A stretch of DNA of 8,665 nucleotides, from positions 1 through 8,665 of the forward strand of contig WREZ01000041.1 of NCBI GenBank assembly GCA_009779045.1, written 5' to 3'. Every line of letters begins with the position of its first letter. Within the stretch, counting starts at the first letter, position 1. Origin of the DNA: Candidatus Bathycorpusculum sp. (lineage in GTDB: Archaea; Thermoproteota; Bathyarchaeia; Bathyarchaeales; Bathycorpusculaceae). The notes beneath the pieces were generated by a model. It searched no databases, was not told the origin of the DNA, and saw only the letters and a list, made by a program, of their open reading frames with translations. The position numbers and the translations under genes are program-made. This document shows positions 1 through 5,649 of the stretch, piece by piece.

Positions 1-8
1 AAAAAAAA
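1..8 (-). terminator. Oligo-T terminator after the CobD-like gene
   Basis: Read on the minus strand, the stop codon of the aminotransferase-like gene is followed by two C and then eight T running to the window edge. Archaeal RNA polymerase can terminate on an oligo-T stretch without a hairpin, so this is a plausible end for the two-gene minus-strand unit. The tract may continue outside the window, so its full length is unknown. Confidence 0.5.
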
Positions 9-10
9 GG

Positions 11-1132
11 TTAAGTTGGCATTAGTTTCTTTATGGTGTCTACGAGTTTTTGGTTGTCTTTATCTGAGCGAACGGTTACACGGAAGTATGTGTTGTCTAA
101 GCCTACAAAAGTGCAGCAGTCTCGAATTAGCATACCCATTTTTGCGAGTTCTTCTTTGATTTTTGTGGAAGTTATGGTGTTTGTGGCTATTTTTACAAGT
201 AAAAAGTTAGTATCTGAGGGAAAAACATGTAATCCGGGGATGTCGCAGAGTTGTTTTGCAAATTTAACACGTTCTTGTGCTATGGTCTGTTTAGTGTTTT
301 CTATAAACTCTTTGTCGCTAAAAGCTGCTAATGTAACAAATCCAGCAAGACCATTTATACTCCAGGGTTGTCGTACATCTAATAGTTTGTCGATTAAACT
401 TTTTGCGGCAATACCGTAACCAAAACGTATGCCTGGCATGCCGTAAAATTTGGTTACTGAGCGAATGACAAAGAGGTTTTCGTATTTGTTTACGTAATTA
501 GCCATTGTTTCAGTTTGTTCTTTATCGGTAAATTCAATATAATTTTCATCTATGCTAAAAATTACGTCTTTTTTCTGGCAATACTCTACAAGATCTAGAA
601 CTTCATCTTTAAGGTATAGTCTACCTGATGGGCTATGGGGGTTGCATATGGAGACGATTTTAGTGTCAGGGGTTATGGCTTTTTTGATTTTTTCGTTTTC
701 CATACTAAAATCGGGGGGTAATTGTACATAGATTGTTTGTCCGCCTAGGCGTAGGGCTGCTTTTTCGTATTCAGTAAAAGAGGGCACGGGTACTACGGCT
801 TTAAAGTTGGTTTTTGAAAAAATTTCTGTGATCATGTAGATAAGTTCAATGGATCCATTGCCTAGTATTATATTGTCAGAGGTTACGTTGGGTTGGTTTA
901 CGTATTCTGCTATGTGTTTGCATAATTCAACAGGGTTTGGGTCGGGATAGAATCGTATTAGTTTAGCGTTTTCTTTTACGGAGTCTACGGCTTTTTGTGG
1001 GGGTCCTAAATGGTTTATAGGTCCGCTAAAGTCAAGTACTTCTTCGAGGGGAATGTTGTATTTTCTAGCAAAGCCCCAAACGTCTCCGCCGTGGCTTACA
1101 AATCTGCGTTCTCTACACTCATTATGGGTCAA
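11..1132 (-). CDS. PLP-dependent fold-type I enzyme, threonine-phosphate decarboxylase (CobD)-like
   Basis: A 373-residue class I/II aminotransferase-fold protein, close in length to CobD and HisC. The N-terminus carries the CobD-type HGGD (14-17), LDFSGPIN (33-40) and LGPP segments. GNGSIE (91-96), SVTKFYGMPGIRFGY with the Schiff-base lysine K228, QPWSIN (255-260) and the C-terminal LIRDC and FRVTVRS (350-356) follow CobD order. CobD decarboxylates L-threonine O-3-phosphate to aminopropanol phosphate for the cobalamin lower loop. Two pocket motifs deviate: the usual NPTG reads SPSG (S167-G170), and the DEA(F/Y) segment after the PLP-binding aspartate D195 reads DENY. No cobalamin gene is in view, so an alternative is a histidinol-phosphate aminotransferase relative or a lipid head-group enzyme. 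The start is TTG, chosen because GGAGGAG lies 7 nt upstream; it overlaps the upstream gene by 11 nt, suggesting coupled translation. Confidence 0.85.
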   Translation of the reverse strand: MTHNECRERRFVSHGGDVWGFARKYNIPLEEVLDFSGPINHLGPPQKAVDSVKENAKLIRFYPDPNPVELCKHIAEYVNQPNVTSDNIILGNGSIELIYMITEIFSKTNFKAVVPVPSFTEYEKAALRLGGQTIYVQLPPDFSMENEKIKKAITPDTKIVSICNPHSPSGRLYLKDEVLDLVEYCQKKDVIFSIDENYIEFTDKEQTETMANYVNKYENLFVIRSVTKFYGMPGIRFGYGIAAKSLIDKLLDVRQPWSINGLAGFVTLAAFSDKEFIENTKQTIAQERVKFAKQLCDIPGLHVFPSDTNFLLVKIATNTITSTKIKEELAKMGMLIRDCCTFVGLDNTYFRVTVRSDKDNQKLVDTIKKLMPT

Positions 1133-1739
1133 CTTTTTTCTCCTCCATAAGACTTGAAATTTTTTTCTCTACTTGTAAATGCGCTTTATAATGCGCATTA
1201 TATTGGTTAACGACTTTGTATAGCCAATAAATTATTCCAAAGCCTAATGTTACTATAGTAATTATTGCGTATGTTTTTATTGGTATCGTCTGTGTCATGA
1301 ATATGCGTTCGGGAAAAACTTGAGCAAGAAATTTATCTTGTTCAGCTTCATGTAAGGCTAAGTCTTTTGACAACAAATATGTAATTATGAAAATGGGAAA
1401 AATTAGAATAATTGCTGTGGTCCAAATTTTTGTATTCATCATGTGTGGTGGGGGGTTTATTTTTTGTGTTGGTTTGTTTTGGTTTTGTAGATATTTTGTT
1501 ACTTGTTCTTTGAGTAGTTCTTCTTTTTTGAAGTGGTAATTTCTGTTTTCGATTAAGCGGTAGATCATGGGAAAAAATGCTAATCCGAAGGTAACTATGG
1601 CGCCTAGGAACCACATGGAGAACCAAATTTTTTGGTCACTTTTTAGTGAGGTAACTTTTTGGGGTTCCATGTTAAACATCAATTCGTTCAAATTGTTTAA
1701 TGTAATGGTGGAGCAGCCAAACTTTATAAGTTCTTCCAT
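1122..1739 (-). CDS. Three-helix membrane protein with two DUF4234-like halves, function unknown
   Basis: A 205-residue protein with hydrophobic helices at about 38-62, 104-124 and 155-175. Helices 1 and 3 and their flanks match each other at a constant offset of 114 residues without gaps: IVT-x-G (48-52 and 162-166), Y60/Y174, R61/K175, N67/N181, H69/H183, K71/K185. Each is followed by a charged, probably helical tail. The IVTLG...YWLYK pattern resembles DUF4234 membrane proteins; I make that match from memory. No catalytic motif is visible. Its last codons (MEEKKVDP) also form the ribosome site and TTG start of the CobD-like gene, so the two are probably co-expressed. The 5' end is uncertain: no ribosome site precedes the ATG at 1739, and opposed TATA-like boxes at 1744-1752 and 1722-1730 would place transcript starts downstream of it, favouring M21 (1679) or M24 (1670). 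Confidence 0.8.
   Translation of the reverse strand: MEELIKFGCSTITLNNLNELMFNMEPQKVTSLKSDQKIWFSMWFLGAIVTFGLAFFPMIYRLIENRNYHFKKEELLKEQVTKYLQNQNKPTQKINPPPHMMNTKIWTTAIILIFPIFIITYLLSKDLALHEAEQDKFLAQVFPERIFMTQTIPIKTYAIITIVTLGFGIIYWLYKVVNQYNAHYKAHLQVEKKISSLMEEKKVDP
1140..1146 (-). promoter_or_regulatory. Ribosome binding site deciding the TTG start of the CobD-like gene
   Basis: Minus-strand GGAGGAG lies 7 nt before the TTG at 1132-1130, inside the last codons of the upstream membrane-protein gene. No in-frame ATG lies near, so this site is the main support for the TTG start. Confidence 0.75.
1722..1730 (+). promoter_or_regulatory. TATA-like box, probably for the glycosyltransferase operon
   Basis: CTTTATAAG is preceded by the A/C-rich CCAAA, which could act as a BRE. 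Its centre is about 31 nt upstream of the ATG at 1757, predicting a leader of only a few nucleotides; no ribosome site precedes that ATG, in keeping with nearly leaderless translation. The element is almost a palindrome, so on the minus strand it could also serve the divergent membrane-protein gene, with initiation near 1700. Confidence 0.45.
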
Positions 1740-1743
1740 TTAG

Positions 1744-1752
1744 GTTTATAAG
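1744..1752. promoter_or_regulatory. Second TATA-like box in the divergent 17-bp gap
   Basis: GTTTATAAG on the plus strand reads CTTATAAAC on the minus strand. Toward the plus strand it predicts initiation near 1774, close to the internal ATG at 1772 (M6 of the first glycosyltransferase). Toward the minus strand it predicts initiation near 1722, downstream of the annotated ATG at 1739. Orientation cannot be decided from sequence alone. Confidence 0.35.
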
Positions 1753-1756
1753 TAGA

Positions 1757-2461
1757 ATGAGTCTTAAGCAAATGCTGGTTTCCGTTATCATTCCGTTGTA
1801 TAATGAAGAGCAGACTATAGGGAACATAATTGATCGTGTTCATGCAGTCATGAAGCAGCAGACGGGTCTAGAGTATGAGATTATAGTGGTTGATGATTGT
1901 TCATTTGATAATTCTCGTATGGTTGCTAAAAAGTATCCTGTGCGGTTGTATAGTTTACTGGTGCATGTAGGTAAAGGTGGGGGATTGCGGGCGGGGTTTG
2001 CTAAAGCTATAGGGGATTTTATTGTAACCATTGACTCGGATGGTTCGCATCTTCCTGAGGAATTGCCAAGGTTGTTGTATCCTGTTTTGAGTGGTAATGC
2101 GGATCTTGTTATTGGTTCTAGGTATTTGTGTAAGAAGGGTGTTGCGGCTAAGAAGCTTAATGTGTTTGGTGTTAAATTTTTTAATTCTATTATTCAAATG
2201 CTTTCAGGTGTTTATGTTACGGATTCTCAGTCAGGTTATAGGGTGATGACGCGGGAAGTTCTTGATGTGCAGCATTTGAAATCGTGTGGTTATGAGATTG
2301 AAACAGAGATGTTAGTGAAGACGGCTAAAAGTGGTTATCGGGTGTTTGAAGTGCCGATTAGTTTTGAGCAGCGTACGTATGGTGTGTCAGGTATTGATTA
2401 TTTGCATGATGTTTTTAGGATATTTGTTTCGATTATTTCAGCGCGTTTGAGGAGAGTGTAA
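1757..2461 (+). CDS. GT2 glycosyltransferase, dolichyl-/polyprenyl-phosphate sugar synthase (DPM1)-like
   Basis: A 234-residue GT-A fold enzyme expected to move a sugar from a nucleotide donor to a polyprenyl phosphate at the cytoplasmic membrane face. Seen motifs: VSVIIPLYNEEQTI (8-21), VVDDCS (44-49), the metal- and nucleotide-binding DSD (93-95, in TIDSDGSH), GSRY (120-123) and DSQSGYR (156-162), all in DPM1-family order. There is no C-terminal membrane segment, so it is the short, membrane-associated type. The sugar cannot be read from sequence. The start could be ATG 1757 or ATG 1772; the latter gives the more usual MLVSVIIP opening. It is the first of three glycosyltransferase genes; the next starts 2 nt after its stop. 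Its VAKKYPV segment (56-62) is nearly repeated in that neighbour. Confidence 0.9.
   Translation: MSLKQMLVSVIIPLYNEEQTIGNIIDRVHAVMKQQTGLEYEIIVVDDCSFDNSRMVAKKYPVRLYSLLVHVGKGGGLRAGFAKAIGDFIVTIDSDGSHLPEELPRLLYPVLSGNADLVIGSRYLCKKGVAAKKLNVFGVKFFNSIIQMLSGVYVTDSQSGYRVMTREVLDVQHLKSCGYEIETEMLVKTAKSGYRVFEVPISFEQRTYGVSGIDYLHDVFRIFVSIISARLRRV
1923..1941 (+). repeat. 19-bp exact repeat, copy 1
   Basis: TTGCTAAAAAGTATCCTGT recurs identically at 2624-2642 in the next gene, encoding the same (V/I)AKKYPV stretch at equivalent positions of the two GT2 domains. This fits tandem duplication of related glycosyltransferases or limited gene conversion. Confidence 0.7.
2449..2454 (+). promoter_or_regulatory. Ribosome binding site deciding the TTG start of the second GT2 gene
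   Basis: GAGGAG lies 9 nt before the TTG at 2464, inside the last codons of the preceding gene. No ATG lies near the N-terminus, so the site supports the TTG start. Confidence 0.7.
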
Positions 2462-2463
2462 AT

Positions 2464-3456
2464 TTGTCTGACGTTTTGCCTAAAGTGTCGGTAATTGTGT
2501 CTTCATTAAATAATGAGGAGACTATTGAGGAGTGTTTGCAAGCGTTATTAGCTCAAGATTATCCGCAAGGTTATTTGGAAATTATTTTAGTGGATGGTTG
2601 TTCAAATGATAAAACATTGGTAATTGCTAAAAAGTATCCTGTTAAAATTTGTCAAGTTAATTTGAATTGTCCTGCAGCGTATAATTATGCGCAGAAAATT
2701 GCGTGTTATCCAATTTTGGGTTTTGTTGACTCTGATGCTAAAGTTGAGAAGCATTGGTTAAGAAAGCTTGTTGCTCGTATAAATGAGCCAGATGTTGTAG
2801 GGGTTAGTGGTTCTATTGATACTTGGAATATAGATAATCCTTGGGCTAGAAGTATAGGGTATGAGTTAAAGGCACGTTATAGTCGTATTGGTAAATATAC
2901 TAAGCGTATAGCGACTATGAATTTGTTGCTTAAAAGATCTGTTCTTGAAGATATGGGTGGTTGGGCAGAAGATATGCCAAGTCAATATGATACAGAATTT
3001 GGTTACAGATTAGCGTTAAGAGGGGATAAAATTGCTTATGAACCCTCTGCTGTGTGTTATCATTTTAATCGACCTACGCTTCAAAAGTTTTACAGGCAAC
3101 AATTTCAGTATGGTAAAAACACATTACGTCTATATTTTAAACATGGTGCTTTAGCGCGTGGTGATGAAATCACAGATGTGGGCATGAATGTTCAGCCAAT
3201 TTGGCTTTTAACGATAGTGATTAGTTTTTTGTTAGGCATAGTGTCATTTTTACGATCTTTATGGTACCTATCAGCAGTATTGTGTTTGGTATTGTTTATT
3301 TATTATAGTTATTTAGCAGGAAAAATTGCTGTAAAATTTAAAGACAAAGCTGCAATGCGACTCATACTGCTATATTATATAAGGTCTACAGCATGGTTTA
3401 ACGGTGCAATAATAACGACATTAACATACCTCAAAAGAGGAGGCAAAAACAAATGA
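2464..3456 (+). CDS. Membrane-anchored GT2 family glycosyltransferase
   Basis: A 330-residue protein with an N-terminal GT-A domain and a C-terminal membrane region. Seen: VSVIVSSLNNEETIEECL (8-25), VDGCSND (43-49), DSD at 89-91 (FVDSDAKVE), a conserved GGW (165-167), YDTEFGYRL (175-183) where the catalytic acid is expected, and RQQFQYGKN (211-219), the counterpart of the family's processive-type (Q/R)xxRW region but without the tryptophan. Hydrophobic helices lie at about 246-263 and 266-287, with a weaker one near 300-320. This plan is typical of enzymes that extend lipid-linked or surface glycans at the membrane; donor and acceptor are unknown. It starts at TTG 2464 with a good ribosome site, 2 nt after the previous stop, and its TGA overlaps the next ATG by 4 nt. 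Bases turn from G/T-rich to A-rich in its last third. Confidence 0.87.
   Translation: MSDVLPKVSVIVSSLNNEETIEECLQALLAQDYPQGYLEIILVDGCSNDKTLVIAKKYPVKICQVNLNCPAAYNYAQKIACYPILGFVDSDAKVEKHWLRKLVARINEPDVVGVSGSIDTWNIDNPWARSIGYELKARYSRIGKYTKRIATMNLLLKRSVLEDMGGWAEDMPSQYDTEFGYRLALRGDKIAYEPSAVCYHFNRPTLQKFYRQQFQYGKNTLRLYFKHGALARGDEITDVGMNVQPIWLLTIVISFLLGIVSFLRSLWYLSAVLCLVLFIYYSYLAGKIAVKFKDKAAMRLILLYYIRSTAWFNGAIITTLTYLKRGGKNK
2624..2642 (+). repeat. 19-bp exact repeat, copy 2
   Basis: Second copy of TTGCTAAAAAGTATCCTGT (copy 1 at 1923-1941), at the matching place in the GT2 domain, two residues earlier in protein numbering. Flanking bases diverge while the protein segments stay alike. Confidence 0.7.
3437..3443 (+). 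promoter_or_regulatory. Ribosome binding site of the GT4 gene
   Basis: GAGGAGG lies 9 nt before the ATG at 3453, within the end of the preceding gene. Together with the ATGA stop/start overlap it points to translational coupling. Confidence 0.7.
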
Positions 3457-4652
3457 AAAATCGAAATGTTTGTTTTGTTTCTCCTGAGTATTGGCCGCTT
3501 TCTGGGGGTACAGGGGCCTACATTTACTATCTCTCCAATGAATTAATGAAAAATGGCTACAACATCAACATACTAACGGGTTCAAATCAAAATTTTGATG
3601 TGCAAGTTAATAATCAGCTTAAAGTTTACTTCCAAAAAATTCCAAAAATGCCCATTGTAAAATCATTTATGTTAGCGGAGGCTAGTTATCGAAAACTGTG
3701 TAGTATTCGTAACTCCATAAATGTTGACATTACTCATCCGCAGCTACCATTAACGCCTAGTTTTGCTGTTCCGCCTCATTTTGGGAAAAAACTTGTCTGC
3801 ACTGTTCACTCTACATGGAAAGGGGAAGCAGAGGCTATAAGGGCAGAACCATACAGTCGATTAAATGCTAATGAAAAGTTTCTGGTAAGTTTTAACTGGT
3901 TTTTACGTTTCTTTGAAGTGGGAATGATTAAACGGGCTAATCGTGTTATTGCTGTCAGCGATTTTACACGTCAAGAGCTAAAAAAGTATTACAATATACC
4001 TGAAAGTCGCATTCGTGTTATCCATAACGGCGTTGATACACACAAGTTTCAACCTGCTATTGATAAACAAAAAATCAAAACTGAACTAGGATTAAACCCA
4101 GATGACCAAGTAATTCTTTCAGTAGGCAGATTGTATGCTAGAAAGGGTCTTTTTACTTTAATTGATGCCATGCCATCTGTGGTTAAGCGGTTTAAACGTG
4201 TTAAATTTGTTATTAGTGGTAAAGGGCAAAGTGATGAAATGGCAAAACTCAATGCACATGCTGAACGTTTAGGTGTAAAAGATAATATAATTTTTACAGG
4301 TTATTATCCTGACAAAAAATTGCCTAAGCTTTATCAATCAGCAGATGTTTTCGCGTTTTCAACTTTTTATGAGCATCACCCTTTTGCTGTACTTGAAGCG
4401 CTTGCAACTGGATTACCTGTAGTGACAACAACTGTGGGAGGAATTGCTGAGACGATTGAAACAGGTAGAAATGGTTTGTTAGTTAATCCCGCTGATTCAA
4501 AGCAGTTCTCTGATTCTCTTCTATATTTGCTGGAGCATCAAGCAGAGGCAGTTGAAATGGGTATAAAAGCGCGTAAAACTATTGTTGATAAGTATGACTG
4601 GAGTATTTTAGTAAAAGAAACTATGCGAGTCTATGAAGAAGTGTCTAGATAA
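3453..4652 (+). CDS. GT4 family glycosyltransferase (GT-B fold)
   Basis: A 399-residue retaining glycosyltransferase of the PimB/capsular type, with no membrane segment and so probably peripheral on the inner membrane face. Seen in order: PEYWPLSGGTGAYI (11-24), the N-domain glycine-rich loop; VHSTWKGE (118-125); AVSDFTRQEL (167-176); VIHNGVDTHKF (189-199); SVGRLYARKG (223-232), carrying the donor-phosphate arginine and lysine; SGKG (255-258); and the GT4 E-x7-E pair E307/E315 in YEHHPFAVLEAL. Third gene of the operon, coupled by ATGA to the membrane GT2, so the three probably add successive sugars to one lipid-linked glycan. Its base composition is A/C-leaning on the plus strand, unlike the G/T-rich first gene, which may mean a different origin. 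Its 3' end overlaps the convergent DUF362 gene by 8 bp. Confidence 0.92.
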   Translation: MKNRNVCFVSPEYWPLSGGTGAYIYYLSNELMKNGYNINILTGSNQNFDVQVNNQLKVYFQKIPKMPIVKSFMLAEASYRKLCSIRNSINVDITHPQLPLTPSFAVPPHFGKKLVCTVHSTWKGEAEAIRAEPYSRLNANEKFLVSFNWFLRFFEVGMIKRANRVIAVSDFTRQELKKYYNIPESRIRVIHNGVDTHKFQPAIDKQKIKTELGLNPDDQVILSVGRLYARKGLFTLIDAMPSVVKRFKRVKFVISGKGQSDEMAKLNAHAERLGVKDNIIFTGYYPDKKLPKLYQSADVFAFSTFYEHHPFAVLEALATGLPVVTTTVGGIAETIETGRNGLLVNPADSKQFSDSLLYLLEHQAEAVEMGIKARKTIVDKYDWSILVKETMRVYEEVSR

Positions 4653-5649
4653 CAAGGGGAGTATTGTTGTTGTCGGGTTTATTATTATGTTCTTCATCAG
4701 GTTTACCTCGGTAGGTCATGGTGATTTTTTGGAAAAGTCGCACTATGTCTAAGGAGCAGAATAGCATTTTTGTGAGGTATTCGTGTTGGTAGATAATTAT
4801 TTGGGCTTTAACGGGTAGGTCAATGCGTGGAGCTGCAAAACGGTGGGCAACTGTTGAAACTGGTGTGCCCTCTTCTTTAATGCTATTTTCGTGTAAGTCG
4901 GTTTTTTTGGCAAGATAATTTAGGTAAGTGTCTTTCCAGTTGAGTTTCATTATTTTTGTTGCTATAATGTCTAAGGCTAAGGCGTTGTTGCTAGTTAGCA
5001 TAAGGTTCATTTTGACTGGTTGGCCTTTTGTGGGGCCATTGCCTTCAATGCCTGTGCGTGCGTCCATAATTGTTAGGGCAGGGTTAAACAGTGTGTATAA
5101 GTGATAGAATACTTCAGGTAGATATGGGTGTAGGTAAATGCGTTTGTTGCTAGGTATGCAGCCAAATAGGTTTTTAATGGCGCCGCTATAAGCCATGAAT
5201 TCGTGTGTTTTCAGTAGGGGTAAATCTATTACGGCATTGGCGGTCATGATGGTTTTTGGTAGGAATAATCGTTTTACGGCTATGCCGTTGTGGAGTTTTA
5301 CTTCAACTATTTTGTCTTCTGAGAGGTTGATTACTGTTCCGCCTGCTTTTTCGACGGCTTTTTGCATGCCTGTTTTTTTGAAGGCTGTCCAGCAGGGGTA
5401 GTTAAAGCCGTTAGATTCTCCGACTATGACCTCGCTATTTTGGTTGCGTAACAGTCCTATTAGTTCGCTAGTTAATTCAGGGTCTGTAACTACGCCAGGT
5501 AGATATTCTGGGTGGCTTAGATTTGGTTTTATAAAAATTCGTTGTTTACCATGTAGGTTAGCGTTAGTAACGGCTTCTTTTAAGATGTCAGTTATGGAGG
5601 TGTCGGCTGTTTTGTAAATGTTTACGTTATGTGTGATATTTTGGGTCAT
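4645..5649 (-). CDS. DUF362 domain protein
   Basis: A 334-residue protein with the DUF362 pattern: FIKPNLS (39-45), GVVTDPE (52-58), VGESNG (76-81), DLPLLKTHEFMAYSGAIKNLFG (starting at 142), IMDARTGIEGNGPTKG (starting at 194) and ALALDIIA (223-230). The family's biochemical role is not established; many members carry a C-terminal ferredoxin domain. Here there are no CxxC clusters and the chain ends in a polar Asn/Asp/Pro-rich tail (about 315-330). The ATG at 5649 is preferred because it overlaps the TGA of the radical SAM gene as ATGA, with GGGAG 10 nt upstream. An in-frame ATG at 5673 would add 8 residues; a GGTGATC precedes it, but those bases encode the conserved GDPGC of the upstream protein and are probably coincidental. 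Expected to be co-translated with the radical SAM protein and perhaps to act with it. Confidence 0.87.
   Translation of the reverse strand: MTQNITHNVNIYKTADTSITDILKEAVTNANLHGKQRIFIKPNLSHPEYLPGVVTDPELTSELIGLLRNQNSEVIVGESNGFNYPCWTAFKKTGMQKAVEKAGGTVINLSEDKIVEVKLHNGIAVKRLFLPKTIMTANAVIDLPLLKTHEFMAYSGAIKNLFGCIPSNKRIYLHPYLPEVFYHLYTLFNPALTIMDARTGIEGNGPTKGQPVKMNLMLTSNNALALDIIATKIMKLNWKDTYLNYLAKKTDLHENSIKEEGTPVSTVAHRFAAPRIDLPVKAQIIIYQHEYLTKMLFCSLDIVRLFQKITMTYRGKPDEEHNNKPDNNNTPLVI

Noticed and set aside
33..419. 128-codon plus-strand open frame opposite the CobD-like gene
   Set aside because: It is antisense to a gene with clear family motifs, has no ribosome site and its translation resembles no family I recognise.
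1348..1626. 92-codon minus-strand frame overlapping the membrane protein in another frame
   Set aside because: The other frame holds membrane helices with an internal repeat; this one has a low-complexity Lys/Thr-rich translation.
4612..4622. Minus-strand T-rich stretch considered as a terminator for DUF362
   Set aside because: Interrupted by other bases and inside the GT4 coding region; too weak to call.
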